Shown piece after piece: positions 1 to 9,142 of a DNA stretch of 15,584 nt. This DNA is from Deltaproteobacteria bacterium. GTDB taxonomy: Bacteria > Myxococcota > Myxococcia > Myxococcales > 40CM-4-68-19. How positions within the stretch are numbered: position 1 is the stretch's first letter; the number at the start of each line of letters is the position of its first letter. Below the pieces are notes generated by a model. The model searched no databases. It worked only from the letters and a program-made list of their open reading frames with translations, and was not told the DNA's origin. Both the position numbers and the translations under genes were made by a program. Location: contig VBKQ01000110.1 of NCBI GenBank assembly GCA_005879505.1, positions 6,061 through 21,644 on the forward strand. Reading direction: 5' to 3'.

Positions 1-391
1 CGTCGTCGATGCCCACCACGTTGGGCGCGGAGTGATGGACATGGATGTGGCTATGGCGCCAATAGCGCGCCGAGAGCATGCCGAGCAGGGGATAGGTGGC
101 ATAGAAGAGGATCTGGTTGCCGGCCGCGCTGCGCGAGAAGCCGCCGTGCGAGGCGGTGTGGCCGATGGTGCCGAGCACCACGAAGCCCAGGGTCGAGACG
201 AGGAGCGCTGCGGCCCGCACCAAGAGCGGCAGCGCGCCGTCGTATAGGAGCAGCATGCCGCTCACGCCCAGGAACAGCGCAAGGAGCCATTCGGCGAACA
301 CGCGAAGGGGCCGCGGGCGGTCGGCGCCGAACTGGCGGATGCGCTCTTCGAGCGCGGCGAGATCGGCGCGCAGTGAGGTGGCCGGCGTCAT
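1..391 (-). CDS. Fatty acid desaturase, N-terminal part (gene runs off the left edge)
   Basis: Reading from the ATG at 391 towards position 1 gives 130 residues of a membrane fatty-acid desaturase. A hydrophilic start is followed by hydrophobic segments at about residues 30-50 and 57-75. The first histidine box is GHTASH (H-x3-H). The second is in WRHSHIHVHHSAPN, which contains H-x3-H-H, followed by GIDD. These boxes bind the di-iron centre that introduces double bonds into acyl chains in the cytoplasmic membrane. The third histidine box and the C-terminal half lie outside the window, so substrate and regioselectivity cannot be judged. The ribosome binding site is weak (AGAAA just upstream). 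The family assignment is firm; the exact product is not. Confidence 0.85.
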   Translation of the reverse strand, partial: MTPATSLRADLAALEERIRQFGADRPRPLRVFAEWLLALFLGVSGMLLLYDGALPLLVRAAALLVSTLGFVVLGTIGHTASHGGFSRSAAGNQILFYATYPLLGMLSARYWRHSHIHVHHSAPNVVGIDD

Positions 392-539
392 GGTTTCTAG
401 CGGAACTGTAGCTCTCGGCCGTCGCAGAATCGACCGACGTTTTTGGAAAGCTCCATCCGCGCGGGAGCAAATCTTGACATCTGCGGAAACTTCCATTTTT
501 GCCCGCAGACGCCGGGTTGCGGACCGCTGGTGAGCATCC
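392..539. other. Leader region of the desaturase gene
   Basis: This stretch is visibly less GC-rich than its surroundings and presumably holds the desaturase promoter on the minus strand. A TTGACA hexamer lies on the plus strand at 474-479, but no convincing -10 follows about 17 bases later and nothing intact lies downstream of it. I see no convincing minus-strand promoter by eye. Confidence 0.3.
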
Positions 540-759
540 CCGCCGCACCGCGGCTGCTTCCCTGCAGCGCGCTTCCAGCGCCGCGATGAGCGCGCGGATG
601 CGTCCGGTGCGCTGGACGTCGCACGACCAGCCACAGATCGACGCGCTGCGCGGGCAGATCGGGGAAGAACCGCCGCAGCCGCGGATCGGCATCGCCCAGG
701 CAGCACGTGAGCGCTCCCACGCCGAGCCCGTTCGCGACGGCAGTCAAAGCGGCCGCATG
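540..759 (-). pseudogene. LysR-type regulator, C-terminal remnant with a frameshift
   Basis: The minus strand encodes the end of a LysR-type effector-binding domain: AVANGLGVGALTCCLGDADP and then DLWLVV, matching the family pattern aVaaGlGia.lP...gdadP...dLWLvvH. After DLWLVV the match moves to another frame, DVQRTGRIRALIAALEAR, the usual C-terminal 'tpRvRalidaL' segment. The switch is near position 622, where the expected LVVH-x-D reads GTGCGACGTC, as if bases were lost. No helix-turn-helix or N-terminal two thirds is present; homology stops at about 759, where the quinone oxidoreductase remnant begins on the other strand. The fragment cannot make a functional regulator. Confidence 0.65.
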
Positions 760-760
760 G

Positions 761-907
761 GCCGCAATCCTGCCACTGCTCGCCTCGGGAGCGGTCAAGC
801 CGATCGTCGAACGAACGTACAAGCTGGAAGAGGCAGCCGAGGCACTGCGCCACCTGATCGAAGACCGTCCGTTCGGCAGGGTGGTGGTGGCTGAACAGAA
901 GGCGTGA
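761..907 (+). pseudogene. Quinone oxidoreductase / zinc-independent MDR alcohol dehydrogenase, C-terminal remnant
   Basis: About 48 codons end in a TGA at 905-907 and read ILPLLASGAVKPIVERTYKL followed by EEAAEALRHLIEDRPFGRVV. This is the characteristic last strand-helix-strand of NADPH:quinone oxidoreductases of the medium-chain dehydrogenase superfamily (pattern 'G.l.PvidrtypLeeAaeAhr.le..~fGKvVl'). The family is normally about 325 residues, so some 85 per cent of the gene, including the nucleotide-binding fold, is missing. An in-frame GTG at 707 gives a 66-residue frame, but its first part is antisense to the LysR remnant and has no homology. Treated as a dead fragment. Confidence 0.65.
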
Positions 908-922
908 CGCCCGTCAGAGGCG

Positions 923-1873
923 TCAAACGCTGAAGGGCACGCCCGTCCAATCTTCGCTCTTCGTCCACAGGCGCTCGGCTAGATCACGGTCCATCGCCCA
1001 TGGCCTCACGCCGCGTTGCTCGGGAAAATCGGCTGGTACGGCCTCGGCGACATCGACGTCTTCGCAATAAACGCCGCCCATGCCTTCAAGCTGCGGGCTC
1101 ATCGCGCACCAGACGCTCGTCGCCGCTCCCTGCTCGGGGGTCTTCAAGATCGACACCTTGCGCGAAGCCGCGATGGCGGCGCGCTGCTCCTCGTCCGACA
1201 TCGACCGCATCAACTCGGTGATGATCGACCCCGGGTGGACCGAGAACGCGCGCACGCGATGCGCCTCGCCGCGCGCATCGAGCGCGAGGGCGAAGAGCGC
1301 GTTCGCCGTCTTGGACTGCCCGTATGCGAGCCACTTGTCGTACGGGCGTCGTTCGAAGTGCGGATCGGCGAAGTCGACTCCGGAGCGCCGGTGCCCACGC
1401 GACGACAAAGAGACCACGCGCGCGTCGCTCGCCTTTCGCAGCGCCGGCCAGAGCCGCGCCGTCAGCTGGAAGTGGCCGAGGTGGTTGGTCGCGAGCTGCG
1501 ATTCGAAGCCGCGGCGGTCGCGGACGAGCGGAGTCGCCATGATCCCCGCATTGTTCACGAGCATGTTGAGGGGGCGGCCGGATTCGAGGAATCGCGCGGC
1601 GAACGCGTCGATCGAGGCCGGATCGAAAAGGTCGAGCGCCTCGACCTCGACGCGCGCGATTCCGGCGAGCGCCGCTCGCGCCTTGTCGAGCGTCCGCGCC
1701 CCTACGATCACCGTCGTGCCGGCGCCTGACAGCGCCCGGGTCGTCTCGAGGCCGATCCCGGCGTGTCCGCCGGTCACGATGGCGATGACTCCTCTGAGAT
1801 CGCGCTGCCCGACGGCCTCGCGCGCCGTCGTCAGCTCGCCAAAACCGGAATGAATGGGGGCTTGTCTCGTCAT
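923..1873 (-). CDS. Short-chain dehydrogenase/reductase (retinol dehydrogenase / WWOX-like)
   Basis: A 316-residue NAD(P)-dependent oxidoreductase of the classical SDR fold. The cofactor motif TGGHAGIG is at residues 34-41, NNAG at 107-110, the catalytic serine lies in SLSS (155-158), and the Tyr/Lys pair is YGQSK (Tyr184, Lys188). The HPG after the active site (about 207-210) and the long C-terminal part resemble the retinol dehydrogenase/WW-domain oxidoreductase-like group, which reduces or oxidises lipid-derived aldehydes and alcohols; the substrate cannot be read from sequence. The ATG at 1873 lies 3 bases after the psiE stop codon, with GAG of the overlap region just before it, so the gene is almost certainly translated with psiE as the second gene of a two-gene operon. 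Confidence 0.88.
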   Translation of the reverse strand: MTRQAPIHSGFGELTTAREAVGQRDLRGVIAIVTGGHAGIGLETTRALSGAGTTVIVGARTLDKARAALAGIARVEVEALDLFDPASIDAFAARFLESGRPLNMLVNNAGIMATPLVRDRRGFESQLATNHLGHFQLTARLWPALRKASDARVVSLSSRGHRRSGVDFADPHFERRPYDKWLAYGQSKTANALFALALDARGEAHRVRAFSVHPGSIITELMRSMSDEEQRAAIAASRKVSILKTPEQGAATSVWCAMSPQLEGMGGVYCEDVDVAEAVPADFPEQRGVRPWAMDRDLAERLWTKSEDWTGVPFSV

Positions 1874-1876
1874 CTC

Positions 1877-2386
1877 TCAGACGGGACCCGACGCGGATGG
1901 GGCCCGTCCGTCCTTCCTCCTTCGCCGGCCCTCGTCCGTATCGCGGACGAGCCAGTAGGTGACGCCCAACGACAGCGACAGGGCCGCGAGCCCCAGAAGC
2001 TCGGCGGGCGCGATCTCGAACAGATCGGCGACGATGATCTTTCTCGCCAGCGCGAGCAACGCGATGAGGATGACGATCCTGGCCTGGATGATCCCTCGCG
2101 CGCCCGGCGCCACGTACCGCAACGTGTGATTGAACTCGAGGGCGATCAGAAGCGTCATGATCGCGCCGAAGACCTGCTGGAAGACCACATGGTCGAGCGG
2201 ATTGAGCGCTCGCAACAGGATGGTATCGACCACGCCTGCGATCAGCCGGTACAGCGCGACGACGATGATGATGCCGATCACCCCTCTGAGCAGCAGCGCC
2301 ACGACTACTTCGAAGCGCTCGTAGCCGGCGAGCGTCTTCCACGCGTTGCGGACATCGGCCCAACTGCGGAACGGGGGTTTGATCAT
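1877..2386 (-). CDS. psiE: PsiE family (phosphate-starvation-inducible E) membrane protein
   Basis: A 169-residue inner-membrane protein with four hydrophobic segments at about residues 27-48, 67-83, 98-115 and 128-147. The segments around LLIALEFNHTLRY (79-91) and IVILIALLALARKIIV (104-119) match the PsiE family core. Biochemical function is unknown; in E. coli psiE is induced by phosphate starvation, and PsiE homologues are standard members of the transmissible locus of stress tolerance. The frame is open further upstream to 2677, but family similarity begins at the ATG at 2386 (MIKPPF), so this start is chosen. No strong ribosome binding site precedes it. The SDR gene follows after 3 bases. 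The tail (150-169) is basic and hydrophilic. The divergent neighbour is hsp20. Confidence 0.85.
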   Translation of the reverse strand: MIKPPFRSWADVRNAWKTLAGYERFEVVVALLLRGVIGIIIVVALYRLIAGVVDTILLRALNPLDHVVFQQVFGAIMTLLIALEFNHTLRYVAPGARGIIQARIVILIALLALARKIIVADLFEIAPAELLGLAALSLSLGVTYWLVRDTDEGRRRRKDGRAPSASGPV

Positions 2387-2426
2387 GGAGTCGATGTCCA
2401 GTCGTGGTGCGAAGGAACCGACGGCC

Positions 2427-2443
2427 GCGCAGCGACGCTGCGC
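2427..2443. repeat. Perfect 17-base palindrome upstream of psiE
   Basis: GCGCAGCG-A-CGCTGCGC has 8-base arms around one central base, centred about 49 bases upstream of the psiE ATG. An arm this close to its partner suits a dimeric repressor operator better than an RNA hairpin, although in a GC-rich genome it could be chance. No protein that would bind it is identifiable in the window. Confidence 0.35.
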
Positions 2444-2621
2444 CGTTCGCGGTGCGCAGTCAACACGCGCTCGTCGGCTGCGGCAGTGCCTCTGACCGAT
2501 CAGGCGCTTCGCTGGCCCTGGCGACCATTGCCCCAGTCGCTTGCGCGACGACGCCGCCCATGACGGAGTCACAATTTCCGGATGGCGGGAAAGGCACCTC
2601 CCTTGTTGCGTTGTTAGCTTT

Positions 2622-2656
2622 CGCCGGCCTTGCGGGGCCGCCGCAGGTGGCCGGCG
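2622..2656 (+). promoter_or_regulatory. Structured 5' leader hairpin of hsp20
   Basis: The arms CGCCGGCC (2622-2629) and GGCCGGCG (2649-2656) are exact inverted repeats. Inside them TGCGG (2631-2635) pairs with CCGCA (2641-2645) around a GGCCG loop, giving a 13-pair two-part stem. It ends 9 bases before the hsp20 Shine-Dalgarno GGAGG (2666-2670). A CCTCC at 2597-2601 could pair with that GGAGG around the hairpin. This is the general layout of temperature-responsive leaders of small heat shock genes, but the stem is very GC-rich and the outer helix is only 5 pairs, so regulation is inference. Confidence 0.35.
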
Positions 2657-2675
2657 CCGTTTGGCGGAGGCAATC

Positions 2676-3341
2676 ATGGCTCAAGGGAACGTCGAAGGAA
2701 CGCAGGCTTCCCGTCAGCAGCCGGGCAAGAGCGGCGCGGAAGCGAAGTCCGACGAGCGAGCGCGCCAAGGTGGAGAGCAACAGACTGCTCGTGGCTTGCA
2801 AAGACGCTCGCCAGGCGTGCCGTTCGGACCGCTCGGTTTCGGGGGAGTGAGCCCCTTCTCCCTCATGCGTCGCATGCTGGAGGACATGGACCGCATGTTC
2901 GAGGGGCTCGGGAGCGCCCGCCTCGAAGGGAGCACGACGGGAGGTTTCGCGCCGATCTGGTCGCCCGCGGTCGATGTGGTTGAGCGCGAGGGCCGCTTTG
3001 TCGTGCGGGCGGACATTCCTGGGCTCTCGCCCGATGATATCCGGCTCGAGATTCGGGATGGTGCGCTGGTCCTGGAAGGCGAGCGCAGGCAGGAGATTGA
3101 AGTCGAGGGGAGGGAAGGAGTCTACCGGTCGGAGCGCATGTACGGCCGCTTCTCGCGGGTGATTCCGCTTCCTGAGGCGGCTGACCTGGACAAGGCTGCG
3201 GCGCGGTTCGAGAACGGCGTGCTCGAGATCGAAATTCCGCTGCGTCAGGATGCGCAACGCCGCCGCATCGAGATTGAGGGCAGCTCGAGGTCACAGGAAG
3301 GCTCGAAGCAGCGCGGACCTGCGGAATCCAAAGTCCATTAG
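2676..3341 (+). CDS. hsp20: Small heat shock protein, Hsp20/alpha-crystallin family
   Basis: A 221-residue ATP-independent holdase that binds unfolding proteins and hands them to disaggregases. The alpha-crystallin domain spans about residues 96-188, with FVVRADIPGLSPDDIRLEIR in its first half, YGRFSRVIPLP at 156-166 and the signature ARFENGVLEIEIP at 176-188. The C-terminal I-x-I anchor is IEI (198-200). The first 45 residues are hydrophilic and probably disordered, followed by PFSLMRRMLEDMDRMFEGLG (60-79), a typical sHsp N-terminal helix. The ATG at 2676 is fixed by a perfect GGAGG at 2666-2670; the frame stays open upstream to 2541 but without similarity. It is the first gene of hsp20-hdeD-clpG, 18 bases before hdeD. 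At 221 residues it is longer than the usual 140-190. Confidence 0.93.
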   Translation: MAQGNVEGTQASRQQPGKSGAEAKSDERARQGGEQQTARGLQRRSPGVPFGPLGFGGVSPFSLMRRMLEDMDRMFEGLGSARLEGSTTGGFAPIWSPAVDVVEREGRFVVRADIPGLSPDDIRLEIRDGALVLEGERRQEIEVEGREGVYRSERMYGRFSRVIPLPEAADLDKAAARFENGVLEIEIPLRQDAQRRRIEIEGSSRSQEGSKQRGPAESKVH

Positions 3342-3359
3342 GCGCTGAAGGGAGCAATC

Positions 3360-4019
3360 GTGGCCAATCCAGCAGATGTGGCCGGCCCGGCGGGCTCGGC
3401 GGAGCTCGATCCGTTCGACGATCGGGAGATGGTCCGAAGCCTCGCGCAGAATTGGTGGGCGCTCGTCATCCGGGGCGTGGCGGGAGTCCTCTTCGGCCTC
3501 GGCGCGCTCGTGTGGCCACCGGCGGCAGTCGCCGCGCTGGTGCTGCTCTTCGGCGCGTATGCGCTGGTGGACGGGATCTTCAACATCGTCGCCGCCGTGC
3601 GCGCACCGCGGGAAGGCCGCCGCTGGGGATGGCTGATGTTCTCCGGTGTGATCGGAATCGCGACCGGCTTGATCACGTTCTTCTTCCCGGGCATCACGGC
3701 GCTTGCACTGGTCGTGCTGGTCGCGTCCTGGTCGCTGGTGACGGGCGCGGCCGAGATCGTCGCCGCCATCCGCCTGCGCAAGCAGATCCGCCACGAGTGG
3801 CTCTGGATCCTCTCAGGACTGCTCTCGGTCGCCTTCGGCGTGCTGCTGCTGGTGTTGCCGGCGGCCGGCGCCGTCGCGCTGGCCGTGTGGATCGGGGCGT
3901 ACATGCTCGTGTTCGGCGCGCTGCTGATCGGGTTCGGATTGCGCTTGCGCAAGTGGCGCCAGACGGGTCGGACCTCCGAGAACAGCATCCCCGGCAGCGT
4001 CGTGGCGCGGCATGCCTGA
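3360..4019 (+). CDS. hdeD: HdeD family acid-resistance membrane protein (DUF308)
   Basis: A 219-residue polytopic inner-membrane protein. After about 35 hydrophilic residues come six hydrophobic segments arranged as three helix pairs (about 38-58, 62-82, 94-115, 119-140, 150-172, 176-196), the repeat pattern of the DUF308/HdeD family. LAQNWWALVIRGVAGVLFGL (29-48) is a typical opening. E. coli HdeD contributes to acid resistance at high cell density; an HdeD paralogue is a core component of the transmissible locus of stress tolerance. Translation starts at GTG 3360, preceded by AAGGGAGC. It sits 18 bases after hsp20 and 27 bases before clpG, so the three are very likely cotranscribed. The mechanism is unknown. 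Confidence 0.9.
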   Translation: MANPADVAGPAGSAELDPFDDREMVRSLAQNWWALVIRGVAGVLFGLGALVWPPAAVAALVLLFGAYALVDGIFNIVAAVRAPREGRRWGWLMFSGVIGIATGLITFFFPGITALALVVLVASWSLVTGAAEIVAAIRLRKQIRHEWLWILSGLLSVAFGVLLLVLPAAGAVALAVWIGAYMLVFGALLIGFGLRLRKWRQTGRTSENSIPGSVVARHA

Positions 4020-4046
4020 CCAGTCGATCGCGGAAAGGGTAAGCCC

Positions 4047-6851
<2,805 letters not shown>

Positions 6852-6870
6852 TCGCAGATCGAGCGGAGTG

Positions 6871-7317
6871 CTACGTCGCGTGGAGCTGCGCCTCGAGGCG
6901 CTCCCGCGCCTGGCGCTGGTCGAGGTGCAAGTAGTCCTTGTCGACCAGCGCCGCGATGCGGCCGCGCACGCGATCGCTCAGCTCGCTCCGAAGCAGTCCG
7001 AGGAAGGCGGACGGCGCGACGAGGATGAGCCGTTCGTACGCCTCCTTCAATAGTCCGTCCTCGAGCGCCTTCGCCAGCTGGCGCGCGAATTTCTTCACCT
7101 CCACCTTCTTGGGCGGAGTCGGCGGCTCCATGGCCGAGCGGGAGCCCTTGCTCTGTTTCACGCGGCCCGGCTTGTCGGTGCCCAGCTCCGAGTCCCTGGC
7201 CCTGCTCGCCGGGTGCTGCAGCTCCGCGACCAAGGCCCAGTTGCCGTGAGGTCCGGCCGCCTCGTACAAGCGGGCGCTCGCGGCGTCCGCGAGCACGATC
7301 CACGTCCGAGTGTTCAC
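6871..7317 (-). CDS. Host-attachment / baeRF-like small protein
   Basis: A 148-residue soluble protein starting TWIVLADAASARLYEAAG, the hallmark opening of the 'protein required for attachment to host cells' family (related to bacterial eRF1-like baeRF domains). The middle (45-75) is charged and low complexity. The C-terminal half, FARQLAKALEDGL (76-88) and then LILVAPSAFLGLLRSEL (97-113), matches the second conserved block. The original attachment phenotype does not define a molecular role; a translation- or ribosome-linked role is proposed for the superfamily. ATG 7317 has AGGAGGA (complement at 7321-7327) only 3 bases upstream. It is the last gene of a rhomboid-SDH-baeRF run and converges on clpG, with 19 bases between stops. 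Confidence 0.7.
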   Translation of the reverse strand: MNTRTWIVLADAASARLYEAAGPHGNWALVAELQHPASRARDSELGTDKPGRVKQSKGSRSAMEPPTPPKKVEVKKFARQLAKALEDGLLKEAYERLILVAPSAFLGLLRSELSDRVRGRIAALVDKDYLHLDQRQARERLEAQLHAT

Positions 7318-7379
7318 ATATCCTCCTCGTGGAATCCTTCCCCTCTGCTATGGCCTGCTAGCGCAGATTGCAACCGCCA

Positions 7380-8222
7380 TCAGCCTCCGTTTTGGGGGCG
7401 TGTGCTCCGATCCGCATGCCGCGGGGTCGGGATGTACTCGACGGACGGCTGCCGGCGCACCGGCTGCGGGTACAAGCTCATCAGCTGCAGGATCTCCGCC
7501 GGCATCTCCGAGCTCACCTTCAAGCCCAGGCGCCTGGCCACGTCCAACGTGATGGGGAAGTCGTGGGTCCAGGTCCCCGTCGAGAGCAGCTCGGAGAGCT
7601 CGTTGGCCTTCTCGGACGTCTGGCTCCGGGTGAGCAGCTCGCGGGCGCTTTCCCGCACCTGGACCAGGGCCTTCTCGGCCACGTCGGCGAGGATGAGGGT
7701 CTGGTCGTCCACTTCGGCGACCGGCTTTCTCGAGACGGCCTTGAGGAGAGAGGCCGCCGGGTACTGCCCCAGCTGGGGATCGACCGGACCCAGCACCGCA
7801 TGGGACGACATGACGATCTCGTCGGCCGCGAGGGCGATGAGCGTCCCGCCGGACATCGCGTAGTGCGGGACGAAGACCGTGACCTTGCCTTTGCGTTCGC
7901 GGATGGCGCGCGCGATCTGCGTCGCCGCCAGGACCAGCCCTCCCGGAGTGTGGAGCACGAGGTCCAACGGCACCTCGGGATCCGTCATCACGCAGGCGCG
8001 GATGACGTCCTCGGAATCGTTGATGTCGATGTAGCGCATGAGCGGGAATCCGAGCAGGCTCATCGTCTCCTGCCTGTGAACGAGCAAGATGACGCGCGAC
8101 TTGCGTTGCCGCTCGAGGCGCGCCAGCAGGCGCTGGCGCGAGTTCTCGAGAAGTCGCTGCTTGATCACCGGCTGCAGCGCCGAGAGAACGAAGAACAGCC
8201 AGAAGATCTGCCCGAAGTCCAT
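7380..8222 (-). CDS. SDH-family Clp-fold serine proteinase, membrane anchored
   Basis: A 280-residue protein of the serine dehydrogenase proteinase family (Clp/crotonase fold). Residues 4-20 form one hydrophobic anchor, followed by a basic segment (23-43), so the catalytic part probably faces the cytoplasm. DLVLHTPGG (87-95) is the oxyanion-forming strand. The nucleophile is Ser124 in HYAMSGGT; His141 and Asp148 in SSHAVLGPVDPQLG complete the expected triad. Family members are thought to cut membrane-associated substrates, like SppA. ATG 8222 has AGGGGAA a few bases upstream. It lies 28 bases after the rhomboid gene and 62 bases before the baeRF-like gene. The last 30 residues are proline/arginine-rich and unconserved. 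Confidence 0.85.
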   Translation of the reverse strand: MDFGQIFWLFFVLSALQPVIKQRLLENSRQRLLARLERQRKSRVILLVHRQETMSLLGFPLMRYIDINDSEDVIRACVMTDPEVPLDLVLHTPGGLVLAATQIARAIRERKGKVTVFVPHYAMSGGTLIALAADEIVMSSHAVLGPVDPQLGQYPAASLLKAVSRKPVAEVDDQTLILADVAEKALVQVRESARELLTRSQTSEKANELSELLSTGTWTHDFPITLDVARRLGLKVSSEMPAEILQLMSLYPQPVRRQPSVEYIPTPRHADRSTRPQNGG

Positions 8223-8250
8223 GCCGGTTCCCCTGGTGTGCCGGTCCGCT

Positions 8251-8994
8251 TCACGGCCGGCTCGCCCAAGCCCCCTCGATGCCGTACTCGTCTCGCTCGA
8301 AGCGCCGGGGGCGCTCCCGTTCGGGCAAGATGAAGAGCCGGTGAAGCACGACGCCGGCGACGAAGCCCCCCACGTGCGCCCAGAACGCGATTCCTCCCAC
8401 CTGTGAAGCCGACAAGCCGGCGAGCGTCCCGCTCAGCACCTGGCTGAGGAACCAGAAGAGGAGGTAGGTGACCGCGGGCAACTGGAAGAAGAAGGGGAAG
8501 AAGAAGATCGGCAGCAGCACGAGGATCTGGGAGCGGGGAAACAGGATGAAGTACGCGCCCAGCACTCCCGCGATTGCCCCCGATGCTCCCACGGTGGGGA
8601 CGGCGGACTGGGCGTTCGTGAACCAGTGGGTGGCGCCTGCGAGCACGCCCATGAGAAGGTAGAAGATCAGGAAGCGGCCCGGGCCCATGCGGTCCTCGAC
8701 GTTGTCGCCGAAGATCCACAGCGTCCACATGTTGCCGATGACGTGGCCCCAGCCGCCGTGCAGGAACATGCAGGTGAGGAACGGCCAGTAATCGTCCACC
8801 GGCAGGCCGATCTGTAGCGCCCATTCGGGATGGGTGTAGCGGGCCGGCACGACCCCGAAGAGGTAGAAGAGCCGCTCCAGGTCCTCGGGCTCGAGGCTCA
8901 GCTCGTAGAAGAAGACGATGATGTTGACCGCGATGAGCGCCCAGGTAACGACCGGCGTGTGCCGGTGCGGGATGGTATCGCGGACGGGGATCAA
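8251..8994 (-). CDS. Rhomboid family intramembrane serine protease
   Basis: A 247-residue polytopic membrane protease with six or so hydrophobic segments. MIPVRDTIPHRHTPVVTWAL is the usual opening of bacterial rhomboids, so I start at TTG 8994 (GGGGG-rich sequence upstream); the frame is open to 9084 but the extra 30 residues lack similarity. MFLHGGWGHVIGNMWTLWIF (76-95) is the conserved L1/TM2 region. The catalytic dyad is Ser138 in GASGAIAG and His207 in AHVGGF. An unusually phenylalanine-rich segment (LLPIFFFPFFFQLP, 160-173) lies between TM4 and TM5. Rhomboids cleave transmembrane segments of other membrane proteins. It is the first gene of the minus-strand membrane-protease operon and diverges from ptsI. 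Confidence 0.92.
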   Translation of the reverse strand: MIPVRDTIPHRHTPVVTWALIAVNIIVFFYELSLEPEDLERLFYLFGVVPARYTHPEWALQIGLPVDDYWPFLTCMFLHGGWGHVIGNMWTLWIFGDNVEDRMGPGRFLIFYLLMGVLAGATHWFTNAQSAVPTVGASGAIAGVLGAYFILFPRSQILVLLPIFFFPFFFQLPAVTYLLFWFLSQVLSGTLAGLSASQVGGIAFWAHVGGFVAGVVLHRLFILPERERPRRFERDEYGIEGAWASRP

Positions 8995-9142
8995 GTTCGG
9001 GCCCCCAAGCCGGCAGGGCGGTACTCCAGCGCGGTGCAGATGTAAAGAGCCGGCCGCAGCGCTAGTGAACTGGGCTGCCCCCAAGCGCGGTGCTGATCGT
9101 TGCCTTGTTTGAGCGGGTCGCGGAGGCTACTGTCCGCCACCC

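Larger units (their letters stand above)
2387..2675. promoter_or_regulatory. Divergent intergenic region psiE <-> hsp20
   Basis: This 289-base gap separates the minus-strand psiE-SDR pair from the plus-strand hsp20-hdeD-clpG operon, so promoters for both should lie here. I find no CIRCE element (TTAGCACTC-N9-GAGTGCTAA) and no clear sigma-32 box. CCTTGTTG at 2601-2608 is only a weak match to a CTTGAA -35. The region does carry a perfect 17-base palindrome on the psiE side and a long stem-loop on the hsp20 side, listed separately. Confidence 0.5.

Noticed and set aside
474..479. TTGACA as a plus-strand promoter -35 box
   Set aside because: No -10 hexamer follows at 16-18 bases, and only gene remnants lie downstream.
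707..760. GTG-initiated start of a 66-residue plus-strand protein
   Set aside because: The first 18 codons are antisense to the LysR remnant and only the rest is homologous to quinone oxidoreductases, so this is a broken fragment and not a small gene.
1086..2363. A 425-codon minus-strand frame spanning the SDR and psiE genes
   Set aside because: It overlaps both real genes in another frame and its Arg/Ala-rich product is typical GC-rich noise.
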